Assembly: GCA_032127075.1 (NCBI GenBank) | Contig: JAQAZZ010000249.1 | Span: 1 to 23,761, forward strand | Length of the DNA: 23,761 nt | Origin: GCA-2699445 sp032127075 | GTDB lineage: Bacteria; Actinomycetota; Actinomycetes; S36-B12; GCA-2699445 | Reading direction: 5' to 3' | Shown: positions 1 to 7,662 of the stretch, one piece after another | Position numbering within the stretch: position 1 is the stretch's first letter | Layout: each line of letters begins with the position of its first letter | Notes under the pieces: model-generated | Database searches by the model: none | What the model saw: the letters and a program-made list of their open reading frames with translations, nothing else | Told to the model about the DNA's origin: nothing | Made by a program: the position numbers and the translations under genes

Positions 1-124
1 GATCCAGCTCGTCCGCCGCGGTCTGGCTCGGCGCAACCGGCGGCGGGTCCTCCGCAGTTGTGCTGCACCCGGCGAGCACAACGCCAGCAACACACATGGC
101 CGACAGCCATCGCAAGGGCTGCAT
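1..124 (-). CDS. Putative lipoprotein, N-terminal fragment (runs off window)
   Basis: The minus strand reads from an ATG at 124-122 with no stop to the window edge, giving 41 residues. They begin Met-Gln-Pro-Leu-Arg-Trp, continue through a hydrophobic stretch, and reach a lipobox Val-Leu-Ala-Gly-Cys at about residues 16-20. A Thr/Pro/Ala-rich linker follows, as in exported lipoproteins anchored by signal peptidase II processing at the Cys. A strong ribosome site (GGGGAGG) lies a few bases before the ATG, which fixes the start. The gene is divergent from the PspM-like gene, 156 bp away. The functional domain lies outside the window, so the substrate or role cannot be given. Confidence 0.8.
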   Translation of the reverse strand, partial: MQPLRWLSAMCVAGVVLAGCSTTAEDPPPVAPSQTAADELD

Positions 125-280
125 GTTCCTCCCCGCCGAGAATCAGGTTGTTGCAAGGGCCGCATGGCGGCCGCCAGGTGAATATCCAGTACGACTCTAC
201 GGGTGTCGCCCAGGTTCCCCACACCACCACGGCCGCACCGATGGCTCGCCAACACATTCTGAGGGCCTTACCTTTGGAGG
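125..280. other. Divergent intergenic region, lipoprotein / PspM-like
   Basis: This spacer holds the two divergent starts. A minus-strand TAGAGT at 199-194 fits the actinobacterial -10 pattern TANNNT and would give a leader of about 60 bases for the lipoprotein. A small perfect hairpin (GGCCGC, 3-base loop, GCGGCC; 158-172) sits in that leader. The plus-strand element TACCTT (269-274) is listed separately. I see no clear -35 box. Confidence 0.35.
128..138 (-). promoter_or_regulatory. Ribosome binding site of the lipoprotein gene
   Basis: On the minus strand GGCGGGGAGGA is followed by AC and the ATG. This strong Shine-Dalgarno match supports the lipoprotein start. Confidence 0.65.
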
Positions 281-281
281 G
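269..281 (+). promoter_or_regulatory. Candidate leaderless promoter (-10 TACCTT) of the PspM-like gene
   Basis: TACCTT at 269-274 followed by six bases and the GTG at 281 places the expected transcription start on the first base of the start codon. The GGAGG at 276-280 touches the GTG, too close to act as a ribosome site, which also favours leaderless initiation at this codon. Confidence 0.5.
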
Positions 282-1144
282 TGGGGCGGCGGAAAGGCTC
301 ATCGCGAGATGTGGCGACGCGGCTGGGCGAGGGCTTGGCTGAAGCGTCGGCGGCTGCTGCTGCCTTCCGCACCGGCTGGCAGCGGGCGGCGGGTACGCCA
401 GATCCCCGCGACCGGATGGCCCTGGAGCACGAGCGGCAGCACCAGCAGTACGAGCACGACGTCAAACGCTACCGCGGGCGGCTCGCACGGCTGCGCGGCC
501 GCGCCCAGTACATGACCGTGGTAGCCGCTGGCGGCGCCGGGGCCGCCGTCCTGGACCTCACGGTACTCGGCGCTGCAGGCCCGGAGGCGCTGTTCTTCGT
601 CGGGGCGCCGGCCGCTGTCATCGGAGCGCTGTCGGCACGCCGCGCCCGCCGCAGTGCGGCGAATCTGGTCGAGCCGCGTCCACCGATGGCGCCGCCGCCC
701 CCGCCGCAGCCGCTGCCTCCCGGCGTGCCCGGCGCAGCGGAGTCGGGACAACTGCACCGGGTGCGCCTGCAGTTGGCGTCGCTGATGCCCACCATCGCCG
801 ATCTGCATGAAGATGCAGCCATGGAGCTGCGCACCGCTGACTACGAGGCGGCTCCCGCGCTCGCCGCCCTGGTGGAACGCTTGAACCTGCTGCACCGGGT
901 CGGTGTGGAGATGGCCGGAACTCCGGCGCAGGTCACCGCACAGCGCAGCGCGGAGGAGGTGCGCGCCCGACTGGCCCAGGGGGTGGCGATGTATGACGAA
1001 CTGCTCAACGCAGCCTTGCAGATGGTCAGTGCGCCGGACCCGCGTCGCGCTCCCAGCGTCGCGTTGGAGACCTCGGTGCGGGAGCTGACCGCCTATGCGG
1101 AGGGGTTGCGCGTCGCCGCGATAGGCGACAGCCGCGGGTCCTGA
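281..1144 (+). CDS. pspM: PspM-like membrane protein (phage-shock/envelope stress type)
   Basis: The protein has 287 residues. A basic, helical N-terminus (1-75, charged coiled-coil-like around 48-72) precedes two hydrophobic segments at about 78-95 and 100-118, an Arg-rich turn, a Pro-rich linker (131-150) and an Ala/Leu-rich helical C-terminal domain to the end. This order resembles the actinobacterial PspM family, membrane partners of PspA in envelope stress, as I recall it; the match is by architecture, not by a signature motif. No pspA or clgR lies beside it, which weakens the assignment. The start is GTG 281, chosen for its leaderless geometry; GTG 311 is the alternative. It converges with holB, whose stop lies 5 bases beyond. 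Confidence 0.6.
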   Translation: MGRRKGSSRDVATRLGEGLAEASAAAAAFRTGWQRAAGTPDPRDRMALEHERQHQQYEHDVKRYRGRLARLRGRAQYMTVVAAGGAGAAVLDLTVLGAAGPEALFFVGAPAAVIGALSARRARRSAANLVEPRPPMAPPPPPQPLPPGVPGAAESGQLHRVRLQLASLMPTIADLHEDAAMELRTADYEAAPALAALVERLNLLHRVGVEMAGTPAQVTAQRSAEEVRARLAQGVAMYDELLNAALQMVSAPDPRRAPSVALETSVRELTAYAEGLRVAAIGDSRGS

Positions 1145-1149
1145 AGGGA

Positions 1150-2340
1150 TCACCCGGCCGCGGGGCGCACCGGGTGCAGCAGCTGCACCATCAACGCCTC
1201 GCACAACAGCGCCGGCGGGACGTTGCCGGCCAGTTGGGTGCGGGCGGCGGTGATGGCGTCGATGCGCAGCATCGTGGCCGAGATGTCATCCCGCTGGGCG
1301 TCCTGCTCAATCGCGGCCCGCAGATCGATGTTGATCAACTCGGCCTGAACGCCGAGTTGGCGCAGCAGGACATCTCGGTAGTAGCCCAGCAGGTCCACGA
1401 AATGCCGGTCGAGTTCGTCGCGCACCGAACGTGACGACCGCTGCTGCTGCCGCTTCGCAAGGTCCGCCATGGCCCGACTGGCCAGGGAGCGCACCTTCGC
1501 GGCCGTCACGCCGGTCGCACCCGAACCGTAGATCTGCAGGAGTTCGGCGTTCTCGCTGTCATCAAGCGCCTTGGAGTGCTGCTTGGCATCCTGCTCAGCG
1601 ACGCGCTTCAGTTCCGCGGCCGTCTCGTAGGCGTCGGTGATGGCGGTCAGGCGGCGCGGGATCTTCAGCACCATCGCCCGTCTGCCGCGCACACCCTCGT
1701 CGCGGGCCAGGGCCCGCGCCCGGCCGACATGGCCCTGCGAGGCATGCGCGGCGAACGACGCCATGGGCGCGTCCACTCCTTCGGCTTCGAGCAGGGCGGC
1801 CACATCCTGGGCAGCGGGCACCCGGAGCCCGACATGACGGGTTCGGGAGCGGATCGTGGGGAGCAGATCCTCGCCGCTGGGAGCGCACAGGATCCACACG
1901 GTCGCCGCGGCGGGTTCCTCTATCGCCTTGAGCAGGGTGTTCGCGGCGGCCTCGGTCATCCGGTCGGCGTCCTCCACGATGAACACGCGCCACTTGGCCG
2001 CCACGGGTGCGCCCGCCGCCCGGCTCACCAGGGACCGGGTCTCGTCCTTGCCCATGCTGAGGGTCGTGGAGCGCACCAAGTCGATGTCCGGGTGGGAACC
2101 TCCCACCGCCGCCAGGCAGTTTGGGCAGGAACCGCAGCCCTGATCGGTGCACACCAGAGCAGCGGCCATAGCCACGGCAGCGGTGGAACGGCCGGACCCC
2201 GGCGCTCCCGTGATCAGCCAGGCGTGGGTCATCGCCAGTTCCGGGCCGGATCCGTGGGCGGCGGCAACGGCTTTGCGGAGTTCGGCGACGGCGCCGGGCT
2301 GGCCGACCACTCTGTCCCACACCGTGTTGGCGGCGGTCAT
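1150..2340 (-). CDS. holB: DNA polymerase III subunit delta-prime
   Basis: A 396-residue clamp-loader subunit acting with gamma/tau and delta to load the sliding clamp. It shows a WDRVVGQ N-terminus, a P-loop-like GAPGSGRST at 44-52 with Arg in place of the Walker lysine (delta-prime is generally non-catalytic), a four-Cys zinc module (C64, C69, C72, C75), VEDADRMT at 122-129, and the LLKAIEEP segment at 136-143 typical of this AAA+ family. The ATG at 2340 overlaps the tmk stop as ATGA, indicating translational coupling. Reading upstream of 2340 lies inside tmk and was not used. It is the last gene of the unit. Confidence 0.93.
   Translation of the reverse strand: MTAANTVWDRVVGQPGAVAELRKAVAAAHGSGPELAMTHAWLITGAPGSGRSTAAVAMAAALVCTDQGCGSCPNCLAAVGGSHPDIDLVRSTTLSMGKDETRSLVSRAAGAPVAAKWRVFIVEDADRMTEAAANTLLKAIEEPAAATVWILCAPSGEDLLPTIRSRTRHVGLRVPAAQDVAALLEAEGVDAPMASFAAHASQGHVGRARALARDEGVRGRRAMVLKIPRRLTAITDAYETAAELKRVAEQDAKQHSKALDDSENAELLQIYGSGATGVTAAKVRSLASRAMADLAKRQQQRSSRSVRDELDRHFVDLLGYYRDVLLRQLGVQAELINIDLRAAIEQDAQRDDISATMLRIDAITAARTQLAGNVPPALLCEALMVQLLHPVRPAAG
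1151..1176. terminator. Possible hairpin terminator between convergent holB and PspM-like genes
   Basis: CACCCGG (1151-1157) pairs with CCGGGTG (1170-1176) across a 12-base loop. It lies in the last codons of holB, just past the PspM-like stop, so it could stop transcription from either side. No T tract is present. Confidence 0.35.
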
Positions 2341-2999
2341 GTGGTCTCCATCAGTTCCCCGACCGCGGCCCACACCTGCTCTTGGACCGCTGCGGCATCC
2401 TGCTCGGCAGAGACGACCGCGTATCCCCCGGGGTCGGCGGCAGCGAAGCTCAGGTACGCGTCACGAACCGCGCGATGGAAGGCCATCGGCTCGCGCTCCA
2501 ACCGATTGGCATCCGAGGCGCGGGCCAGGCCCAGTTCGGGGTGGATATCCAGCAGGATCGTGAGATCCGGCAGCAGCGTCTGCGTCGCCCAACTGCTCAA
2601 CTCGCGGATCCGGTCAGCGTCGAGTCCGCGCGCGACACCCTGGTATGCCACCGACGAGTCGATGTAGCGATCGCAGATCACAACCTCCCCCCGCTGCAGC
2701 GCCGGGCGGATGACATGGCTGGCGTGATCGGCACGGGCTGCGGCGAACAGCAGCGCCTCGGTGCGCGGGTCCATGATCTGGGAGTCGCCGTCGGCCAGGA
2801 TGAGCTCACGGATAGCCTCGGCCCGCGGCGATCCGCCCGGCTCCCGGGTAATGAGCGGAAAGCGCCCGGCGGCGGCGACGGCATCGGCCAGCAAGGCGAC
2901 CTGCGTCGACTTCCCGCTGCCCTCGCCGCCCTCCATGACGATGAACACCCCTGTCGGGCGGGGAGGCTCGCCGGGCGGGACGTTCAACGGCGCGGACAC
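2337..2999 (-). CDS. tmk: Thymidylate kinase
   Basis: A 220-residue enzyme phosphorylating dTMP to dTDP with ATP, an essential step to dTTP. It has the P-loop GGEGSGKS (24-31), the REPGG segment of the dTMP-binding region, the CDRYIDSSVAYQG motif, and a LID-like stretch with NRLERE. About 17 residues precede the conserved core. The GTG at 2999 was kept because TAGGCT sits exactly six bases upstream, a leaderless signature; GTG encoding residue 17 is the alternative. It lies 62 bp after cysE and overlaps holB by ATGA, so tmk-holB may be both read through from topA and separately initiated. Confidence 0.95.
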   Translation of the reverse strand: MSAPLNVPPGEPPRPTGVFIVMEGGEGSGKSTQVALLADAVAAAGRFPLITREPGGSPRAEAIRELILADGDSQIMDPRTEALLFAAARADHASHVIRPALQRGEVVICDRYIDSSVAYQGVARGLDADRIRELSSWATQTLLPDLTILLDIHPELGLARASDANRLEREPMAFHRAVRDAYLSFAAADPGGYAVVSAEQDAAAVQEQVWAAVGELMETT

Positions 3000-3011
3000 G
3001 GGCCAAGCCTA
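2997..3011 (-). promoter_or_regulatory. Candidate leaderless promoter (-10 TAGGCT) of tmk
   Basis: On the minus strand TAGGCT (3011-3006), then six bases, then the GTG of tmk. The expected transcription start is the G of the start codon. No convincing Shine-Dalgarno sequence is present, which agrees. Confidence 0.45.
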
Positions 3012-3061
3012 GGCGTAGGCCACGACTGCGCCGTCGCCGGATCGTGCACGCCTCGCCGGGA

Positions 3062-3766
3062 TCAGATGACAAAATCCTGGGTTGTGAAGTCCTCCCCGCG
3101 CCATACCCCGTGCTCGGGCGCGTGCGGGCCGGCGCCCACATGGCCCTGAGTCGTGCGTTCCAGGAACTCCACCCTGCGCAGCAGCGACACCACCGTCGCA
3201 CCCATGGCGTCGGGGACATCGTTCTCACTCTCGCTGACCGGCGGCGTCGCTGGGGAGCTGCGGGTGACAACCTGTCCGGGCACACCCACCACGACCGTGC
3301 CCGGCGGTACGTCGTGCAGCACCACCGAGTTCGCGCCGATGCGCGCATTGGAGCCGACGGTGATCGGCCCGAGCACCTTGGCGCCCGCCCCAACCACAAC
3401 GTTCTCCTCCAGTGTGGGATGCCGCTTGCCCTTCTCCAGACTGGTGCCCCCCAGGGTCGCTCCCTGATAGATGGAGCAGCAATCACCGATGACCGTCGTC
3501 TCACCGACGACGACGCCCATCCCGTGATCGATGAAGACGCGACGACCGATCAGCGCGCCAGGGTGAATCTCCACCCCGGTGAAGAACCGGACAACATGCG
3601 ACCACCAGCGCGCCAGCGTCTTGAGGCCATGGGTCCACAGCCAGTGGGATTGCCGGTAGCCCCAGATCGCGTGCAGCCCGGGATAGGCCAGGACTATCTC
3701 GAGCTTGCTGCGCGCGGCGGGATCCCGCTCGAGAACCGTACGGACGTTCTCGCCGAATCTGGCCAT
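3062..3766 (-). CDS. cysE: Serine O-acetyltransferase
   Basis: A 234-residue cytosolic enzyme transferring acetyl from acetyl-CoA to L-serine to give O-acetylserine, the substrate of the CysK next door. It is the short type: helical N-terminus with AIWGYRQSHWLW (33-44), then left-handed beta-helix hexapeptides (about 65-165) containing IDHGMGVVVGET (79-90) with the catalytic Asp-His pair, GGT and KRHPT. A linker of about 60 residues follows and ends in Asp-Phe-Val-Ile. A C-terminal Ile of this kind inserts into the CysK active site in the known cysteine synthase complex. The ATG shares one base with the cysK stop (TGATG), so the two are coupled. Confidence 0.95.
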   Translation of the reverse strand: MARFGENVRTVLERDPAARSKLEIVLAYPGLHAIWGYRQSHWLWTHGLKTLARWWSHVVRFFTGVEIHPGALIGRRVFIDHGMGVVVGETTVIGDCCSIYQGATLGGTSLEKGKRHPTLEENVVVGAGAKVLGPITVGSNARIGANSVVLHDVPPGTVVVGVPGQVVTRSSPATPPVSESENDVPDAMGATVVSLLRRVEFLERTTQGHVGAGPHAPEHGVWRGEDFTTQDFVI

Positions 3767-4698
3767 CAGTCCAACAGATCGGCGAACAGTGCGGTCGACA
3801 GGTACCGCTCGCCGAAGGAGGGGATCACCACAACGATCATCTTGCCAGCCATCTCCGGACGCTGGGCCACCTGGCGGGCCGCCCAGACCGCCGCACCCGA
3901 TGAGATTCCGATCAACAGGCCCTCATCGCGCGCGGTTTCGCGGGCGGTGGCCATGGCCGCCGCCGCAGGGGCCTGGATGACCTCGTCGTAGACACCGGTG
4001 TCCAGGATCTGGGGGACGAACCCCGCGCCGATGCCCTGGAGCGGGTGCGGCCCTTTGGCGCCCCCCGACAGCACGGGCGAGGCCTCCGGCTCGACGGCGA
4101 CGATGCGTACTCCCGGCTTGCGCTCACGCAGCAACTCACCGACGCCGGTGATGGTTCCGCCGGTTCCGACCCCGGAGACGAGCACGTCGACGCCACCATC
4201 GGTGTCGTGCCAGATCTCCTCGGCGGTGGTGGCCCGATGGATCGCCGGGTTGGCCGGGTTGGCGAACTGCTGCGGCATGAACCAGTCGGGGTTCTGCTTC
4301 AGCAACTCCTCCGCCTTGCCGATGGTCCCGCCCATCCCGTCGGGTCCCGGCGTCAGGATCAACTCCGCACCGTAGGCGCGCAGGAGGGCGCGGCGCTCCT
4401 TGCTCATGGTCTCCGGCATGGTGATCACCAGCCGGTAGCCGCGCGCGGCGCACACCATCGCCAGCGCGATACCGGTGTTCCCCGACGTCGGCTCCACCAC
4501 GGTGCCGCCCGGCTTCAGGTCCCCGTTCTCCTCGGCGGCGTCTATCATCGCCACGCCGATCCGGTCCTTGACGCTGTGGGCCGGGTTGAAGAACTCCAGC
4601 TTGGCGACCACCTCGGCGCCGGTCTCCTGCGACAGCCCGCGCAGCCGAACCAAGGGGGTGCCGCCGATCAAGGCAGTGATGTCATCTGCGATCTTCAT
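3766..4698 (-). CDS. cysK: Cysteine synthase A (O-acetylserine sulfhydrylase)
   Basis: A 310-residue PLP enzyme making L-cysteine from O-acetylserine and sulfide. It has the lysine motif NPAHSVKDRIG with K44 as the Schiff-base lysine, the substrate loop PTSGNTG (70-76) and the PLP phosphate-binding GTGGT loop. The length equals the usual CysK. CBS-type extensions are absent, and the neighbouring cysE supports CysK over cystathionine beta-synthase. The ATG overlaps the topA stop (ATGA), which makes it translationally coupled to a topoisomerase gene, an unusual partner. The stop shares a base with the cysE start. Confidence 0.95.
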   Translation of the reverse strand: MKIADDITALIGGTPLVRLRGLSQETGAEVVAKLEFFNPAHSVKDRIGVAMIDAAEENGDLKPGGTVVEPTSGNTGIALAMVCAARGYRLVITMPETMSKERRALLRAYGAELILTPGPDGMGGTIGKAEELLKQNPDWFMPQQFANPANPAIHRATTAEEIWHDTDGGVDVLVSGVGTGGTITGVGELLRERKPGVRIVAVEPEASPVLSGGAKGPHPLQGIGAGFVPQILDTGVYDEVIQAPAAAAMATARETARDEGLLIGISSGAAVWAARQVAQRPEMAGKMIVVVIPSFGERYLSTALFADLLD

Positions 4699-7463
4699 GA
4701 TTCTCCTAGGGTCGCCGAAGCCGCCGAAGCCGCAGCGGCCTTCTTCGCCGTTGCCTTTTTGGCGGTGGCCTTCTTCGCTGTCGTCTTCTTCGCGGTGGTC
4801 TTCTTGGCTGTGGTCTTCTTTGTCGTTGTCTTCTTTGTCGTTGCCTTCTTCGCAACACTCTTCTTCGCCGGCGTCTTCCTGGCAGCGCCCCTACGGCTGG
4901 ACTTCTTGGCCGGCCCTTTGGCCCTTCGCACCGCGAGCAGGTCCGAGGCGCGCTCCAGTGCGATGTCCTCGGGCTTCTCATCCTTGGGGATGGTCGCGTT
5001 GAATTCACCATCGGTCACATACGGGCCGAATCGTCCTTCCTTGACCACGATCGGCTTCCCGCTGACAGGGTCCGCACCCAACTCCCGACCCGGGGAAGAC
5101 GCGCGCTGCCCGCGCCGGCGGGGCGGTTCGGCGAGAAGGCGCAGAGCGTCGGCGACGGTGACGGTGAAGATCTGTTCCTCGTCGGCCAGCGATCTGCTGT
5201 CGTCGCCCTTCTTGATGTAGGGGCCATAGCGGCCGTTCAGCGCCACGATCGGCTGACCGTCGGCCGGGTCGACCCCCACTTCGCGGGGCAGGCTCAACAG
5301 CCGCAGGGCATCGTCCAGGGTTACGGTCTCCAGACCCATGTCCTTGAACAGCGACGCGGTGCGGGGCTTTGCCTTGCCGGCATCCTCGGGGAGGACCTCG
5401 GTGACGTAGGGCCCGAAGCGCCCCGACTTCGCCACGATCGTGTTCCCGCTGGCCGGATCGGCGCCGAGTTCCCGGTCGCCCCGGGGCTGGGCGTAGATCT
5501 CCTCGACTTTGGCCGCGGTCAACTCGTCCGGCGCCAGGCCTTCGGGGATGTTCGCCCGATCCGCTTCTCCCCGCTGCAGGTACGGCCCGTACTTGCCGAG
5601 CCGAACCACGACGTCACTGCCCGCGATGGGGAAGGTGGACAGCGATCGGGCGTCGATGTCGCCAACCCTGGCCAGGAGGGGCTGCAGGCCGTCGAAGCCG
5701 ATCCCCGAATCGCCCAGGTAGAAACGCTCCAGCGCGTGCAGACGGGAATCGTCGCCGTTGGCGACAGCGTCCAGCGTCTCCTCCATGCGCGCGGTGAACG
5801 AGTAGTCGACCAACGGGGCGAAATGGTTCTCCAACAGCCGGATGACGGTCATGCCGAGGAACGAGGGCACCAATGCGCTGCCTCGTTTGCCGACGTATTC
5901 GCGATCGATGATCGTGTTGATGATGCTGGCGAAAGTGGACGGCCGCCCGATCCCCCTCTCCTCGAGGGCCTTGATCAGCGACGCCTCGGTGTAGCGGGCG
6001 GGGGGGCTGGTCGTGTGACTCTCGGGCGACAACTCCACGGCAAGGGCCTCGTCGCCCTCCCGCAGCGGCGGGAGTTTCGGGGACTGCGCCTTGCCGCTGT
6101 CGCCCTCGGCGTCGGCATAGGCGGCCAGGAAGCCGGCAAAGACCACGACGGTGCCGGATGCCGAGAACTCCGCCCGCCGCCCGTGCGAGTCGTCGGCGGT
6201 CAGTTTGATGGTGGTGGTCGCCACTTTGGCGTCGGCCATCTGCGATGCCAAAGTCCGCTTCCAGATCAGTTCGTACAGGGCGAACTCGTCGCCGCGCAGG
6301 GTGACCTCCCCCGGTGTGCGAAACCGGTCGCCGGAGGGGCGGATCGCCTCGTGGGCCTCTTGGGCGTTCTTGACCTTGCGGTCGTAGCGCCGCGGCACGT
6401 CGGGCACATGGTCGGCGCCGTACAGTTCGCGCGCCTGGTCACGAGCAGCTTGCAGGGCCTGCGCCGACAGCGTCGTCGAGTCGGTGCGCATATACGTGAT
6501 GTAGCCGCCCTCGTAGAGGCGTTGCGCCACGTCCATGACCCGCTTGGCCGTCCAGCGCAGCCGCCGGCCGGCTTCCTGCTGCAGGGTTGAGGTCATGAAA
6601 GGAGCCCCGGGTTTGCGGGTGCCGGGCCGCTGATCGACCGAGGCGACCTGGAAGGTCCGCTCCGCCAGGTCGGCAGCAAGCGCTTCGCTGGCCGCCGCGT
6701 CGAGCACCACGACCTTGTCGGACTTCAGCTTCCCGTCGTCGTCGAAGTCCTTGCCGGTGGCCACGCGGGTGCCGTCCAGCACGGTGAGCCGCGCCGGGAA
6801 CCGGCCGGGCGTGAAGGTGCCCTTGATGTCGCAGTACCCGGCCGGTGTGAAGGCGATCCGCTCGCGCTCCCGCTCCACCACGAGGCGGAGGGCCACCGAT
6901 TGCACCCTTCCCGCCGAGAGCCGTCCCCCCACCCGACGCCAGAGGACCGGAGATATCTCGTAGCCGAACAGCCGGTCCACGATCCGCCGGGTCTCCTGGG
7001 CATCGACGAGGTCGGCGTCAAGCTCCCGTGTTGTCTGCGAGGCCAGCTGGATGGCCTCTTTTGTGATCTCGTGGAAGACCATCCGCCGATACGGGACCTT
7101 GGGTTGCAGCACCTGGACGAGATGCCAGGCGATGGCCTCCCCCTCGCGGTCCTCGTCAGTGGCCAGCAGCAGCTCATCCGCATCCGCCAGCGCCTGCTTC
7201 AGTTCCCGGACCAGCGACCTCTTGTCAGCGCCCACCACATACAGCGGGGCGAAACCGTTGTCGACGTCCACACCCGTCTTGGCCCAATCCGTCCCCCGGT
7301 ACTTCGCGGGTACGTCAGCCGCCCGCTGCGGCAAGTCCCGGATGTGGCCCACCGAGGAATGCACTGAGTATTCCTTGCCCAGGTAGCTCGCGATGATGCG
7401 CGCCTTGGCAGGGGATTCGACGATGACCAGCCGCCGCTGGGTCGTAGTGTCCTGCGCAGGCAC
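4695..7463 (-). CDS. topA: DNA topoisomerase I (type IA)
   Basis: A 922-residue enzyme that relaxes negative supercoils. The Toprim domain begins at RRLVIVESPAKA (10-21, catalytic E16) and has the acidic motif TDEDREGE (102-109). The catalytic tyrosine is Y324 in ITYMRTDST. There is no Cys zinc-finger C-terminus; instead several copies of the GR(F/Y)GPY topo C-repeat follow, as in actinobacteria, and then a tail of about 70 residues built of Ala-Lys-Lys-Thr/Ala units that should bind DNA. GTG start at 7463 with GAAGAGG seven bases upstream. It heads the topA-cysK-cysE(-tmk-holB) unit and lies 199 bp from hppA, beyond a strong hairpin. Confidence 0.97.
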   Translation of the reverse strand: MPAQDTTTQRRLVIVESPAKARIIASYLGKEYSVHSSVGHIRDLPQRAADVPAKYRGTDWAKTGVDVDNGFAPLYVVGADKRSLVRELKQALADADELLLATDEDREGEAIAWHLVQVLQPKVPYRRMVFHEITKEAIQLASQTTRELDADLVDAQETRRIVDRLFGYEISPVLWRRVGGRLSAGRVQSVALRLVVERERERIAFTPAGYCDIKGTFTPGRFPARLTVLDGTRVATGKDFDDDGKLKSDKVVVLDAAASEALAADLAERTFQVASVDQRPGTRKPGAPFMTSTLQQEAGRRLRWTAKRVMDVAQRLYEGGYITYMRTDSTTLSAQALQAARDQARELYGADHVPDVPRRYDRKVKNAQEAHEAIRPSGDRFRTPGEVTLRGDEFALYELIWKRTLASQMADAKVATTTIKLTADDSHGRRAEFSASGTVVVFAGFLAAYADAEGDSGKAQSPKLPPLREGDEALAVELSPESHTTSPPARYTEASLIKALEERGIGRPSTFASIINTIIDREYVGKRGSALVPSFLGMTVIRLLENHFAPLVDYSFTARMEETLDAVANGDDSRLHALERFYLGDSGIGFDGLQPLLARVGDIDARSLSTFPIAGSDVVVRLGKYGPYLQRGEADRANIPEGLAPDELTAAKVEEIYAQPRGDRELGADPASGNTIVAKSGRFGPYVTEVLPEDAGKAKPRTASLFKDMGLETVTLDDALRLLSLPREVGVDPADGQPIVALNGRYGPYIKKGDDSRSLADEEQIFTVTVADALRLLAEPPRRRGQRASSPGRELGADPVSGKPIVVKEGRFGPYVTDGEFNATIPKDEKPEDIALERASDLLAVRRAKGPAKKSSRRGAARKTPAKKSVAKKATTKKTTTKKTTAKKTTAKKTTAKKATAKKATAKKAAAASAASATLGES
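4741..4875 (-). repeat. 15-bp tandem repeats encoding the TopA lysine-rich tail
   Basis: About nine successive 15-base units, each with TTCTT at its start on the plus strand, encode Lys-Lys-containing pentapeptides on the minus strand. Units differ mostly at third positions and in Thr/Ala choice. The repeats stay in frame, so copy-number change would lengthen or shorten the DNA-binding tail without breaking the gene. Confidence 0.9.
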
Positions 7464-7465
7464 GA

Positions 7466-7538
7466 TTCAGCCTCTTCCTGGTTGCGTGAGATCTGGCAAT
7501 GGTTGGCAGTGTGGGGGCATCCGGGGGCGGAGTGTCAA
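7466..7538 (-). promoter_or_regulatory. Candidate topA promoter and ribosome site
   Basis: On the minus strand a perfect -35 TTGACA (7538-7533) is followed after 19 bases by CACACT (7513-7508), a weak -10 with a long spacer. The leader carries GGAAGAGG seven bases before the GTG at 7463. The -35 is convincing, the -10 less so. Confidence 0.4.
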
Positions 7539-7608
7539 GTCCGATGACCCGACCGTCCTGTTCGGCGCTTCCCGCAGCATGGTGCCACATGTTGTCCCGA
7601 TGCCGACA

Positions 7609-7648
7609 CGACTCGGCCCCCGCCCGTTCCTGGGCGGGGGCCGAGTCG
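7609..7648 (-). terminator. Perfect 17-bp hairpin terminator after hppA
   Basis: Arms 7609-7625 and 7632-7648 are perfectly complementary over 17 bp (core ACTCGGCCCCCGCCC and its complement) with a six-base loop. It lies 15 bases beyond the hppA stop. No U-tract follows on the minus strand, so it fits the GC-rich hairpin-only terminators of actinobacteria. It separates hppA from topA. Confidence 0.8.
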
Positions 7649-7662
7649 GTGCTCAACCTTGG

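Noticed and set aside
4741..4875. Possible CRISPR or VNTR array
   Set aside because: The units are contiguous without spacers and are codons of the TopA tail.
4045..5220. Plus-strand frame with a Phe/Val-rich repeat resembling a membrane protein
   Set aside because: It is the complement of the TopA lysine-rich tail and cysK; the hydrophobic look comes from the reverse of Lys codons.
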